A DNA stretch of 64,000 bases from Diphasiastrum complanatum (Eukaryota > Streptophyta > Lycopodiopsida > Lycopodiales > Lycopodiaceae), in contig MU831827.1 of the NCBI GenBank assembly GCA_029204225.1, positions 1 to 64,000 of the forward strand. The letters run 5' to 3'. Shown here in pieces: positions 1 through 11,757 of this stretch (the stretch's first letter is position 1; every line of letters begins with the position of its first letter). The position numbers and the translations under genes are program-made. The notes beneath the pieces were generated by a model. That model was not told the DNA's origin. It ran no database searches and saw only the letters and a list, made by a program, of their open reading frames with translations.

Positions 1-56
1 GGCCCCGACTATATTTGCAAATCAATTTCGTGAAGAGAAGCTTTTGAAAGAAAAGC

Positions 57-61
<5 letters not shown>

Positions 62-117
<56 letters not shown>
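62..117. repeat. (AG)n microsatellite
   Basis: About 28 perfect AG dinucleotides inside element M copy 1. The CT tract at 36264-36334 is its counterpart in the inverted copy, so the tract is carried by the element. Confidence 0.95.
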
Positions 118-123
<6 letters not shown>

Positions 124-733
124 TTGTTAGTTTTTCATTGTTTATTGGCTTGTTTATTGGTTGATTAATAAATGATTGTGCATTGTTGGCTTTTGTAGAA
201 GAAAGTGATGCAATTTTGAAGGAAATGAGACAATCCAAACAAATGCATGAGGTATGTTATGCATTCTAAATTTTGGTAGATTACATTTGAGTCATAAAGT
301 GCATTTTCATAGTATCTTCAACATGGTAAGATTGATGTAACAATGATTAATGATTTTTAATCTAACAATGATTCTTTGATTTGTAATCTAACAATGATTT
401 GGTTATCATTGTTTGCTTTTATAGAGAAAAAAACAGATGCATCTTAGAAGGAATTAAAGATCATCCAAACAATAGATGAGGTATGTTTTTTCATCTTAAA
501 TTGATGTTTTTGTTTGTTTGTATATATTTACAACAAATTTATACAAGATGAAATAGAAAAACATAAACAATAAACAATCATTCCATAGATAATGAGATAG
601 AGATGATCAAATACAAAACTTTATATTCATAATCCAAAAAAGTGTACATATTCGCATCTACTTCATAAAAAGAGCTTTGATGCCTACTTTTGCAAATAAT
701 AAAAATACATCAAATCTAAGAAGTATAGGCTTC
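118..733. other. Element M flank without a gene
   Basis: AT-rich sequence shared in inverted orientation with about 35490-36260. It holds short repeats around ATCTAACAATGATT but no convincing reading frame. Confidence 0.5.
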
Positions 734-1793
734 TTAGTCTTCGCTCTCTTCTCCCTCATCGTTGTCCGAAGCCGAATCTTGTCCTTCGTCTTCGTCTTCG
801 TCCCCTTCATCTTCATTCCCTTCTTCTCCTTGGTTTCTTCTCGTACTTTCTTCCAAAAGGGAAGCGGATGCCCTCTACATACACATTCACAAAACAAATT
901 AATGATTATTAGCCAAACACATGTCATAAAAATGAAATGAAATGAAAATTATGTCTCAAAAATATGAGAAATACAAATTATGTAGCAAAAATTTACCCTT
1001 GGATGTACGCCTTGTGCCGCAAGATGATCAACCAAGGCACTATAGCCTTGGCGTTATCCAATATTGTACTCGGCATTTGTATACTTGTGCCCATAATCTT
1101 CAGCCTACATCAACACAAACCGAATGATTAGAAAAAAGCAAAAAATTATTGATAAACAAAAAATATATGAAATGCAATTAGCTAAAAGAGAATTGTTTAT
1201 AAATTGGGCGTGCATATTAGCCTTGCCTCCCAATCCAAGGTGAGATTGGCCTAAAAAATTAAGCCTTGATTTTGTTGCCTCTCTTTGTTGCTTAAAGCGC
1301 TCAGACTACATAATTGTCTTAATGATTGGCGCTGATGATGAATATGCGTAACACATACTCGTCTTCACCCATTTGTCATTAAATTGATTTGGTTGTGGAA
1401 ACTCACGGTACAATATATCAAGTATCTTGTCTTTGTCCCCTTGGTTTTGTTGCTCCCAAGGGTTAAACAAATCGTGACCAAAGTATTTAAGAGTAAGGTC
1501 GTGCAATCTATTGATGATGACCTTACCCGTATGATGATGGAACCGTCCTCATCAAGGTCATAGAAAATATTTGTGGATTCTTCCGCCGACATCTCCGTCG
1601 AAACGAATCAACGATCTTGTTGATAAGATTCTCTTTTGGAAAGACAAAGGGCTTTCGTCATTTGCCTTTCATCGGGAGATAGCATAGTATAAAACTATCG
1701 CACTTGATCGAAATCCGATCCTGAGGCTTGTCCTCTTCCACTGGAAGAGGATCTTGGCCTCCTCCTTGATGCTCTGCTACCGCTAATAGACAT
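734..1793 (-). pseudogene. Element M protein remnant, copy 1
   Basis: Read on the minus strand, an ATG at 1793 opens a basic Ser/Arg-rich N-terminus. A segment containing YDLDEDGS, then LFNPWEQQ and LDILYREFPQP follows after frame changes. A probable exon with SALVDHLAAQGVHPR lies at about 1010-1110. The last exon (734-874, after a CTAC acceptor complement) encodes a very acidic tail ending in EESED. Relative to the other copy, a 7-base deletion near 1545 shifts the frame, and an in-frame stop lies just before RQGYSALV. The layout and small conserved blocks loosely recall plant En/Spm (Ptta) accessory proteins, but I cannot assign a family. It is dead here. Confidence 0.5.
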
Positions 1794-1995
1794 GACTATT
1801 GAGAGAAAGATATAAAGTTGTAAAAAGAACTTGGAAAGATATCAAATGTGAAAAATGAAAAAGTGTGTGTGTGTGTGTGCGAGATATGTGAGAGAGTGAG
1901 AAAGAGAATCAAACTTTTAAATGTGTGAAAAATGAAAAGGAGATATGAAAGAGTGTGCGAGAGAGAAAAAGAGATTGGAGATTGGAGAGTGATAG

Positions 1996-2123
<128 letters not shown>

Positions 2124-2812
2124 TGGAGAGAAATGAGAGAGAGAAAGAGAGAGGTAGAAGAGTGAAAAGAAATGAGAGATCGAGAGTGTGAGAGATTGAG
2201 AGAGAGAGAGAAATGAGAGATTGAAAGCTTGAGAGTGAGAGTGTGAGAGCTTGAGAGTGATAGTGAGCCTCAAGAAATCCACAAGAAAGCGTGGATAAAT
2301 ATTGAATGAGGGCATTTTTATACACTTTTCAGATTTCAAGTGTCGCATGGCTCTGCCATGCATTTTTTTGCCACGTGTGGCAGTGCCATGCAATTTTTTT
2401 TTTGTCTAGAAATACGTGACCATGGCCTGAAAGGTGTCATATAACGAGCAATTTGTCAAAAAGAAAAATTATGGAACTAAAAAAGTGATTTGACTCTTAT
2501 TTTATAATTTTTTTTGGAGGACAAAAGCATGTGAGTAATACGACATATTTTTAAGCATGAATTTTTAAGGACAAAAGCATGTGATTGATATGACATTTTC
2601 CATGTTTTCTTCGAAGATTTTGATGATTTTTTAAAAAGGACAAATGAGTATTAATTCTATTTTGATTTTATATAAGACAAATAGATGATTTGATATGGTT
2701 GGTACAAAATGACCATGTGTTTAAAAGACAAATGTAAATATTTGGTTTGATGTCTCATATAAGTTGTGGAAATTAGTTAGTTTATAAAGTCTTAATTAAT
2801 TTGTTTTCTTGA

Positions 2813-3060
2813 GATGGTGATGGGGGGCAAGGAAAAATTGAGCATTTGCAATGTCCATCTGTTGAAGTGCTCATGCTCCTGTATTACATCTCTACTGTCG
2901 TAATCTCTTCTTAAAATAAAGCTATTGCTATCTTGTCCTTCCAAGCAGCAGGCTAATCGTCCTGCCCAAGGACTAGAATCAATCTATTAGGGGCCAAAAT
3001 TGATTGTTCCAAATCATAGATTGATCAAGTTCAGTCACTCGATCTTCTATGTCAAGTGAT
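2813..3060 (+). repeat. Repeat T, copy 1
   Basis: This block matches the reverse complement of about 32143-32392, including the stretch reading GCATTTGCAATGTCCATCTG. It abuts the end of element M here but not in the other copy, so T is a separate repeat. An AATAAA-like site lies inside (about 2916). It may be the end of an LTR, which is inference. Confidence 0.6.
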
Positions 3061-3715
3061 AAGGACCAAGATCTTGTATTGGACATTAGATTTGAACTAT
3101 CTCAAGTGATGGGAATCGACTTTGATCTATTTCATGAGCACACAATTTTTCGAATTTGGTCACTTTACGAGAAACCTTTAGTGATATTCACCAAAAGTGA
3201 GCTATTCCAAAAGATGCACATCAAATTTTAGCTATCTCATGTGATATGAGTCAATTTCGTTGACAATGGGTCAAGCTTGAGCTATCTTAATATACTAGAC
3301 TTGGGATTGGTTGAGTCTGATCACTTGATGAGCCGTGTGGGGTGATAAGCAACAAAATCACGCATAGACATAAAATTTAAGTATTCACGTGTAATAGGGG
3401 TTTGACAAGGGGTTGAACTTGAGTTGTCATAATATATTACTTGTTGAGTCTAGTCACTTGATAGAGCCATGTCAAGCAATAAGCAACAAAATCATATGTT
3501 AGGTAGCAAATTTTGACTTTTCGGAGTGATAGAGACATCAAAATGGGGCTATTTACATTGATAGACACCAAGTTTGAGCTATCTGATGTGATGTTGGTCA
3601 ATTATGATCACTCAAAAAACAATGACAAGTAATTAGGACCAAAATTGAGTTGTCTCACATGTAAGCACTGTATTCAAAGTTAAATGAATGTCATAAACTC
3701 AAAATTAGACCACTC
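3061..3715 (+). repeat. Degenerate repeat S (GAGCTATCTCAxGTGAT family), left block
   Basis: The stretch is built from diverged copies of motifs such as GAGCTATCTCATGTGAT, ATATACTAGA, TTGAGTCTGATCACTTGATG and GATAAGCAACAAAATCA. Near-copies begin at about 3282 and 3425 here, at 5965 and 6250 in the right block, and in inverted form at 32970-33278. There is no reading frame of note. Confidence 0.6.
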
Positions 3716-3719
3716 CTAC

Positions 3720-3969
3720 CCATGTGATATAAAATTTTCTACCACTAGAATGGTGCCAAGTGGCATAGTACATCTATAAACTAGTTGTTGGCCAATTTAA
3801 CCACTAGTTTCCAAATTAAATGAGATGTACAACCTATATGATCTATCTAAATGACTTAGGCATAGATTTCACACATGGGAATAGGCTCCACACATGTCTA
3901 CTGATGATAGGTATAAGTCATTGTGGTATTTACAAGATTTGATCAAGTTAGCTTTTGCCAATTTTAACA
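3720..3969 (-). mobile_element. Probable 3' LTR of Copia F (left edge uncertain)
   Basis: On the minus strand the LTR would begin TGTTAAAATTGGCAAAAGC at 3969, directly after a polypurine tract (complement of CCCCCCGTCAAAAC, 3970-3983). The tip resembles the other Copia LTR tips in the window. The far edge was not fixed, because no second LTR copy was found. Confidence 0.5.
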
Positions 3970-4295
3970 CCCCCCGTCAAAACTAACTTGATAAAAGCAT
4001 GATGATAATTGATTCCTTTCAAATTTCATGTAGATGCTTGACCTTGAGGCATTCTCTTTCTTGATGTGCATGCTCCTCCTTGATGAAAATCCAAGACCTT
4101 TATGTCTCATGATGATTACTACAAACATGATCATACAATTTGCACTTTCTATGTCATCAATATTAATTATGCTAGAAACATAAGCCCAAATATCACCACA
4201 ACTTGGCATGATTTTTCTAATATTAAAATCAAAAAGTACTTCCATCTCAATAAGGCTAACTAGTTGCTCATGGATCTAGTTGCTTATGGATCTAA

Positions 4296-5277
4296 CTACT
4301 TGCTTATTGATCTTATTGAAAAACTCAAACATCTTACTTTTGGAATCCAAAAGCGCAATCCAAATGTATCTAGAGTAAAAGATTCATACATTAATGCACC
4401 TCCATTAGATACTTGTAAAAAAGAGTGCACATCACTATGAATGAGATCTAATGACTTAGAAGATCTAGTAGAAGATTTAGCAAATGGTTGCTTGCAAGCC
4501 TTTGAGAGGCTACAAGTCTCACAATGCTTTTGGAAGGCCGAGTGCAAGCTCCTTTGTGCATAGGATCTCCATTGATTTGAAGTTGGGGTGGCCCAACCTC
4601 TTATGCCAAAGTTCCACTTGTGTAAGCTCCTCCTTAACCATGTTCACACTTACAAGAAACACATTAGCACCAAGCTTGAATAGCCTCCCTTGATTGAATC
4701 TGTTTACAATGCAAGTGTCATTCATCATAATAGAGCAAACACCTTCCTTAAAATGAACATCTAAACCACTATCCATTAGTTTCCTAACACTAAGCATGCT
4801 CCTAGTAAGATTAGAAACATAGAGTACATTTTCTAGATCCAATCTTTTAGAGGATCCAAGACTTAAAGAGATTGTTCCCACTCCATATATTCTACATTCT
4901 TGATCACTTGTTGTGAGAATATACTTTTTACAACCTAAAAAAGGTACAAGAGTTGAGAAGAATTCCTTTTGGAATGTCATGTGGGAACTAGCCCCACTAT
5001 CAATCCACCATGTGTCATTGGAGTAGCTCTTGCTTGTTGGTGTAGATGCCATCAAGGATGAATCAACTTCATCCTCATAATCCTCAAGGGTAAGTTTGTC
5101 TTGCTTGATCTCATCTTGTGCATTCTTCTTTTTGTAGAACTGGGATGCAAAGTGCCCCTTCTTTCCACAAAAGAAACACTTTTGTTTGGCTTTGTCTTTC
5201 TTCTTTCCTTTAGAGCTGTCATCACTTTTGCCATACTTTGGATCTTCTTCTTGGACTTCCATCATGTAGTACATTTA
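4296..5277 (-). pseudogene. Copia F Gag-Pol remnant (zinc knuckle, protease, start of integrase)
   Basis: Minus-strand translation shows a Lys-rich linker, a zinc-knuckle region CFFCGKKGHFASQF, the aspartic protease motif WWIDSGASSHMT, the pre-integrase box LWHKRLGHPNFKSME and, after a frame change near 4530, the integrase opening LIHSDVHSF. The last knuckle cysteine is replaced by Phe, which should weaken RNA binding. The RT and RNase H halves are missing: the integrase fragment is followed within about 330 bases by the polypurine tract and LTR. This is an internally deleted Ty1/Copia element inserted in repeat S. Confidence 0.85.
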
Positions 5278-5279
5278 GA

Positions 5280-6600
5280 TTGATTGTTTTTTATCGCTTA
5301 TCAATGGAATTGACTCCTATCATGCAATATAGCTCAAAATTATTGTCTATCACTTGAGATAAGGCATTGAGTGATCAAGTATGTGTGAAATATCAAGTAT
5401 TAAGTTCAAATCCATTGTATATACTTTTCATAAGAGTCAAATGTCAAATCTCCTAAATTGTAGGAGCTATCTCCTAGATTGTAGGAATCTAGAAGGTCAA
5501 CACTAGCCACCAGTGATGATGTGCAAATTAGTGGAATCTTAGCCAAAGTGGATATGGATAAGCACTATGACTGTGACATATATATCTAGCACGAACAGAG
5601 TAGGTTATCGACTCGTCTTTGTAGGATATCAACAGGACCATCATCCTAAGAGTCAAACAAAGTGATGGACAAAAGAGTGCACATTGGAGAAAGTGGAATG
5701 TTGTATAAGTCCAAGATCATCCCAGAAATAGTACCCTTGAAATCCAAGATCATCACATGGGTGATTGACGTCAAATTTGAATTATCTTGCACTACTTAAA
5801 TTTGAGCTACTTAAATGTCCTAAAGCTAATTCAATCGCCCAATGAAAAAATCTCGAGTGATAAGGTCCAAAATTGAGTTAACTATGATGACGAACATCAA
5901 ATTTGAGTTATTTCGTGTGATAGGGGTAAACCCCATCGAGAAGCGGTCAAATTCAATGAATCTTGATATACTAGATTCGAAATCAATTGAGTCTAGTCCC
6001 TTGATCAGCCATGTCGAGTAATCAGCACCAAAATCACACGTTAGGCATCGAATTTGAGCTATTTTGAGTGATAGGTACCAAATTCAAGCTATTTCAATGT
6101 CTTGAAGTTACTATTCTATTGGTGTTGTCACTCGTGGGCAATCTCGAGTGATAAAGGCCAAAAATACAACTATCTTTAATGATAGATAACAAATTTGAGC
6201 TATCTGATGTGATAAGGATCAAATGTCAACAATAACTAGGGCAAGAAAATATACTAGATTTGAAACTAATTGAGTCTAATAACTTGATGAGCCATGTTGG
6301 GTGATAAGAAAAAAAATTACACATTGGGCATCAAATTTTGGCATTCCCAAATGATAGGCAACAAATTTAATCTATTTGGATGAAATCCCTCAAAGTTGAT
6401 CACTCTATGAGGAGCCTCAGGTGAGAAGTGCCAAAATGGGACTTTTTACATTGATAGCCATCAAGTTTGAGCTATCTCATGAAATGCTGGTTAATTATGA
6501 TTATCAATGGGCTATGTCAAGCGATAGGGACCAAAATAGAGTTGTTTCACAAGTAAGTATCAAAATCAAGTTACTTGAATTTTCCAAACTCGTGATTTTG
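5280..6600 (+). repeat. Degenerate repeat S, right block
   Basis: S motifs resume on the far side of Copia F, with near-copies of the ATATACTAGA...TTGAGTCTAGT...GAGCCATGT module at about 5965 and 6250 (spacing about 285). The last 100 bases end in a GATTTTGAAGATTTTTTAAAA stretch that also occurs near the end of element M (about 2605-2640). Copia F therefore probably split one S tract. Confidence 0.55.
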
Positions 6601-7221
6601 AAGATTTTTTAAAATTGACAATTATGTATTAATTATTGCTTAGTTTCCTAAATAGTTAAAAGAAATCACACTTCTATTTCATAGTTTGCTTGAATCTATT
6701 TCTTTTCTTCGTGAATTAGACAATGTCATATTGTTTGCGAGGAAAAAGACCTCTTTTTCAAGCTATTTTTGACGAAAAATCGTCGCTACGCACTATTACG
6801 CTAACGCAAAACTGTTAAAAAACGATGCGTAAATGGCCCATAACGGCCAGTTGCACTGCTATTAAAATACTGTTCATTTGCTAAGTTACGTTGTATGAAA
6901 ATTTCATTTATGCAGCCTATGCCCCTAGTTTCCGGGTTTGTCGGGACTAGGAGGTGCCAAGTATTTTCGTAATACAGTTCTAGTAATGAAAAACTTGGCC
7001 GTGAGCCCATAAAAACTGAAACCGTAAATAGGACCCAACTTGGCTTTGAAATTGCAAATTGAGGCCAAGTTAGGTGCTAAAAAACGAATTTGGGCCAGTG
7101 CCTTACTTTTAGAGTCAGTTTTTGAAAAGTCATAAGGAAGGGGTGCACCTCCAGCCCATTGAGCCCCTACGTATAGGGAGAGGTGTGGGACAACATTGTC
7201 ATTGTCATTGTCATCTTCTTG

Positions 7222-7263
<42 letters not shown>

Positions 7264-7916
7264 AGCTTGTAGAGAGAAACTTGTGTGCAGAGAGCTTTGG
7301 TAAGAAGGTGAAGAGAGAAGGAAGGAGAAGCAGTTGTTGTGCTTGGTGCCTCCACTCTTAGCCTCTTCCACTTTGTTGTCTATCCCATTTCGCTCCTATT
7401 GATTCACTGGTTTGATCTTTAGCATTGTGTTTTCACCATTTCATTTGTGGAATCAGATTTGGTGTTGTTTGTTTTTGCAGTCTCTTATCTTGTGATTGCA
7501 GATCCTGCTATTGTGGAACTTCAATTTGCATCTCTCTGCTATCTCTAACATTGTGATTGCAGGGCTTGCATTTGTTGAAAGCATTGCTGTTTCACTTATA
7601 AGATTCTGAGATTTGTTTAAGATTGGTTGTTATTCAAGAAGCAGTCTTAAACATTCTTTGTTTATTGGTAAAATAGAGGTTCTTGGATGCTTGAAACCTG
7701 CTAACTAAAAGATTTGTTTGGATCTCATTGATTTAAGAGTTAATTGTAAGTTTAGAAGTCATAGAGCTATGAGCAATTAGCTAGTCTTCCTGAAGGCTAA
7801 TCTTCCAGACTTGCAGATCATTGATTTGAAGACCTTCTTCCTGGTTATCTGCCTGTGTGGGCTTTGATCCCTGTCTATTACCAGTTTGCAGCAAGACAGA
7901 GCCATTTAATAGTTTT
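6601..7916. other. Gene-poor stretch with an AG tract
   Basis: I see no supported gene. A TACGTATAGGGAGAGG box, a triplicated ATTGTC/CATTGT stretch (7195-7213) and an AG tract (7222-7260) are followed by T-rich sequence. Short frames over the AG tract are low-complexity artefacts. An old LTR or leader is possible but unsupported by a second copy. Confidence 0.4.
7222..7260. repeat. (AG)n microsatellite
   Basis: About 19 AG units with one AA interruption near 7239. Confidence 0.9.
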
Positions 7917-9420
7917 GAAGAATAACTAGCCCTCCATTGCTGATTAGACACCATTTTGGAAACTCTGTGGATCATTGGTTTGCTTGAACTTTTCCCTAGT
8001 TCTGCCTACTCCCTCCCTGCCTGTGGCTCCTTCTCATTGCTTTCCAGTCCATGCCCTCTGCCTTCCTCATTTGTGCCCATCCTACAACCTGATAAGTGGC
8101 TCTCCTCGCTGCCTGCGGCTCCTTGCCTGATCCGCCACCTCCTGTTTGATCCGCACCCTGCCTCTGTCCCACTCTGCCCCGTTATGCCCTGCTCTGCCTG
8201 GTTCTGCAGCCTAGCCATCTACGCTCTGAATAACTCTGTCTCGCGACCTCTTCCTGGCCCCGCTCTCCCTCATCAGCGGCCAACTGTGTCCAATCTGTTG
8301 TGTCCAATCTACACAGTTCTGCTTGACCCATTTGCAACCTGCGGGTTTGAACATCTGCAGCCCTGTCCTGTTCATTTTCTACCTGAGTGCGACCATTGTG
8401 CTCGCTCTTTACCTCCTACGGTGGCCCGCTCCCTGTCCGCTGCTTACCTTCCTGCGTACCTTCCGTCTTCGCTGGCCCTCGCTTGCTTGCTCGCTGCCCT
8501 GCTGTGGCCCGCTTCCTTTGCCATTACTTACCTATGGCCAATCTGGATTACTGCTCATTAAACCCATTCGCTTGCCAACTGAGAATTGCTTGACACCAAA
8601 GTGAAAGTGATTGAGATTTGTGCTTTGAGAGTCCTAAACAAAGGACTGTCAATCTGTCTTCAAGAAGCCTTTGAGATATCAAACAATTGTTGGATAAGGT
8701 GTCTAATTGCTTGTTGGTGTGCAAAAAGACTTTAGGCCTTTTGTATCAACCTGCTCAAAAGTCCTTGATAAAAGAAAAACACTTTGTAACCTATAAAAAT
8801 TATACTGCTGTCTGCGGGTCTGTCCATTTTGTGCACCACTTGCTGGCCATGCCCTCCCTCTACCTGTGAGTTGCCCTGTGTATTTTGTTCAGATTTGAAA
8901 ATTAGCCTGCACATAGGGGGTTTTAGTGTTAATATGACGAATCTATGTGATCTTACGTGCCTTTATTTTGTGTTGACATTCACTAATTGTCTCGCTAGTT
9001 AATTAACACTTGAAGACTTTATTTATGAACACACATTAAAACCAAGTGTTGTTTGTGAACTATAAGATCACGCTGCTTTGACTGAACAACTGCAGTGCTA
9101 TCTAATAGCTGAATAAGAACGAACTTTGTAGACACTTACTCCAGTTATTAAGAATTTTTTAATAAACAAGGTATAAGCCGATTGATGAAACCCTAGCGGC
9201 CATTGTCCAACCCATACGACCTTGACTGACCGAAAGTGATGCTACCCCCACCACCGTGAAAGAGTTGCGATATTTCCTAAGAAGAGCGGGGTATTATAGG
9301 AAGTTTCTTAGCACGTACACTTTCCTCATCTCTCCACTAGTGAGACTCTTGAGAGAGGGCGAACCATTTTCTTGGACTAAAGAGAGCTAGAAAGCCTTCG
9401 AACAATTGATTGGCTCGGTC
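7917..9420 (+). repeat. Repeat H, copy 1
   Basis: This segment is repeated at 22210-23681 in direct orientation. Both copies start at GAAGAATAACTAGCCCTCC, share a C/T-rich middle, a GGGGGTTTTAGTGTTAATATG box and a closing AAACAAGGTATAAGCCGATTG block, and then enter a Gypsy RT fragment. The sequences before the start differ, which fixes the left edge. Copies differ by substitutions and by an indel around 8160-8230 against 22455-22590. Frames in the C/T-rich middle (about 7956-8600) are not conserved and I do not call them genes. Confidence 0.75.
9236..9420 (+). pseudogene. Ty3/Gypsy reverse transcriptase fragment in H1
   Basis: The frame gives TVKELRYFLRRAGYYRKFL followed by LVRLLREGEPFSW, the thumb and connection region that follows the RT catalytic core in Ty3/Gypsy polyproteins. 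A stop falls soon after (KES then TAG). Nothing upstream in the segment encodes the RT core, so this is a transduced or deleted scrap. Confidence 0.75.
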
Positions 9421-9652
9421 TCTATGATAAATCAGTCCCAAGAATTTATGTTAGCTTGAACTGTAATCGAGATACAGAATGACTCCTTTACCATTTTCTT
9501 CGCATCAATAACTTGTTTAGGGGTCATTTTATATCCCATCATTGGTGCGTCTGCCGAGAGGAGCACGAGTTCCTTTCGATTCCTGCCTCTATTGTACTTG
9601 GAGGTACAGTGAGGTGTCAACTGAATGATCAGTTCACAAATCCTATTGATGG

Positions 9653-10291
9653 ATGTCTGATGAAGATTCACTCAGTTCATACTTAAAGTCACTGATTGAG
9701 AAACAGAAAACCCCTGGTCTTGGTGAGGGCATTGCACATCGCACAAGAAGACGTACTATTCTAGAGAGATTAGGACAAACTTCTACATCCCTTCCCCTAG
9801 AACCAGAGTTGGCAGACATAAGCAGTACATTTAGAGACCCTGAAAATACCGGGGTTGAACTGCCTTTGGATGAAATTCCTGATTTATTAGCCAAGACTAT
9901 AGATGTTGGTTCTGATTCCAGGGAAGATTTTCCCGAAAGTAGCGAGGCGAACTAAGTCGTAAGAGGTGCTCAGGCCATACTCATTGGTCTGAATGTGACC
10001 AAACCTGAATCATTAACCCAAGCTATGCCTTCTTATTGGGCTACCTCTCAGGCTGATCCCGAGAAACATGTAAATGACTTTTACCGGTCTTGTTGGATTA
10101 ATATAATAATGGACAAAGATCACCAAATGTTGTTATTGAGTGGGATGTTGTTATTGGTAGATCGTAAACCTCAGGGTTGCAGCTTTCTTCGAGAACCACA
10201 ACGTTGCAGCTTTCTTCGAGAACTACCTCAGATCTCTGTTGGAAAAATGTTCCTCACATCATCGCTAGGGCAGCACACCATCGTTGAATAG
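9653..10291 (+). pseudogene. Gypsy Gag-like N-terminal remnant with one in-frame stop
   Basis: A 100-codon acidic frame (9653-9955) ends in TAA and continues in the same frame to 10291. The second part contains SQADPEKHVNDFYRSCW, which fits the conserved start of the retrotransposon Gag domain (DPxxHLxxFxxxC). The first part (ERLGQTSTSLPLEPELADI) has no family I recognise. A 27-base tandem duplication at about 10176-10230 inserts a repeated CSFLRE peptide near the end. A decayed Gypsy gag is the best reading. Confidence 0.45.
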
Positions 10292-10384
10292 GCAGTAGAA
10301 ATTTCACAAACCTCAGATCCCTGCAGATTTCAGTTTCTTATCATTTTACAAATGTCAGATTTCTCACAGCAAGATGGTAGATGC

Positions 10385-10946
10385 TGTTAAAAATTCACAA
10401 TTCTAGCTTGACTAGTTTTGGTCATATGACTTGTAAATAGTTAGATGGTCATGATGTGGCTTGTCACACGTGCCAAATAGCATAGGATTCCATTCATAAG
10501 GATGTTCTCAAGTAGACCTAAGTGTTAGAACCTTTGGAATGAGTCCAAATTATGCTTAGATACAAGGGAGAAAAAATAGGAGCTATTTTTGGTAATTTTT
10601 GCATTGTTGAGGGATCTCCAAGATTCCAACCCTAACTTGGTAGGGATGAAAGATCCACCAAAATTAGCATTGGGGATAGGTTTAGGGCTACTCATACCTG
10701 CCCAAAACCGTGATGGATCATGTATATATAGGTGATGATATCTCACCAAAATCAATCAAGCAATTTCATGTTTTTTCTCTCATAATGGTGCAATTGCTCT
10801 CTATGTTCATAATTGTTTGAGTACTTGTGATTACTAATGATTATAGGATTGAATGTAGGTCTGATGTATAGTACTCAGACTGTGGGAGGCCGTACTTTCA
10901 CACGTGTGAAGCCTTGTTCAAGGATTTGGGCCATTTAGTGAGGTTC
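10385..10946 (+). repeat. 5' LTR of Copia-1
   Basis: It begins TGTTAAAAATTCACAATTC, carries a TATA box (TATATATA near 10722-10730) and, 36 bases before its end, the perfect 14-base palindrome TTCACACGTGTGAA at 10897-10910. It ends directly at the primer-binding site. It also drives transcription by analogy with other Copia LTRs. Confidence 0.93.
10722..10730 (+). promoter_or_regulatory. TATA box of the Copia-1 LTR
   Basis: GTATATATA lies 216 bases before the LTR end. The 3' LTR has the same element at about 16075-16083. Position and sequence fit an LTR promoter. The start site itself is inferred. Confidence 0.6.
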
Positions 10947-10958
10947 TGGTATCAGAGC
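10947..10958 (+). promoter_or_regulatory. Primer-binding site, initiator Met tRNA type
   Basis: TGGTATCAGAGC, complementary to the 3' end of plant initiator Met tRNA, follows the LTR without a spacer. The leader to 11757 holds no gene. Confidence 0.92.
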
Positions 10959-11757
10959 CTAAAGGCTGAAATGAGCTAAATCCTTGGTTTTCATTCAATT
11001 TGATCACAATTTTTGATCTAAATCTTGTGTAGATTGGATCTTAGCATCTAGTATTGATTCTAGAACTCAAAGTGAGTCAAATACATTGGAGATTGGTGTT
11101 GTGTGACTTCATTTGCAGGTGTTTAGGTGTCTAAAACCAGAGGCAAAGTTGAATTCAATTCACATTACCAAGATAGCAAGTTTTGCTTGCTCCAAGCATT
11201 GATTTCTAAGCGAGTTTTGGAGGTGATTTCATAGAGGAGGCTTTCTAGCATTCAAGGAGAGGGAAGATCAGAGTTTTGGGGACTCTTCAAGGTTGTTCTA
11301 AGGTGTAGTAGGCACCTCCTAAAGTGATTTAGGTTCAGTCCAACCATTGCTTGACTTATGCACCAAATTAGATCAATTTTTCATCAATTTTGATCATTTT
11401 TTGCTTGTGATTGGATAGTAGATTGTGTTGCATCCTCATTAAGTTCCATTTAGATCTTTTACAAGTGATTTTGGAAGTATATTAGGTTGCTGAAATTCAC
11501 TCTTGATGAGATCATTTGGAAGCTTTAATGTTCTTTATAGAAAGAGGGGCAATTCTACTAGTATTGTCTACTTCAATCAAGCAAGTGCATTGTTTCTAGT
11601 ATTCTATGATTTGATTTTGTTAGAGATCATTCTTAGATCTTTATAGGAAGTCTATTACTGATCTTTTCAGGTCCCTAAGAAGTGGGATAAGGTAGACCTT
11701 CAATCAAATCAATAGAAGTAACCTTCATTTGTGTCAAGTCCTTGATTAGGAGACTAG

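Noticed and set aside
658..927. Lys-rich frame over the last exon of the M protein (also 35290-35505)
   Set aside because: The acidic frame in the same exon ends at a shared stop, follows a plausible acceptor and fits a protein tail better. The Lys-rich frame is its shadow.
7122..7500. Possible 5' end of a host gene (TACGTATAGGGAGAGG followed by an AG tract and T-rich leader)
   Set aside because: No downstream reading frame or splice-consistent exons support it; the neighbouring sequence becomes repeat H.
7956..8604. 201- and 93-codon Pro/Leu/Ser-rich frames
   Set aside because: The counterpart in H2 (22248 onward) breaks these frames by indels, so they are not conserved as protein.
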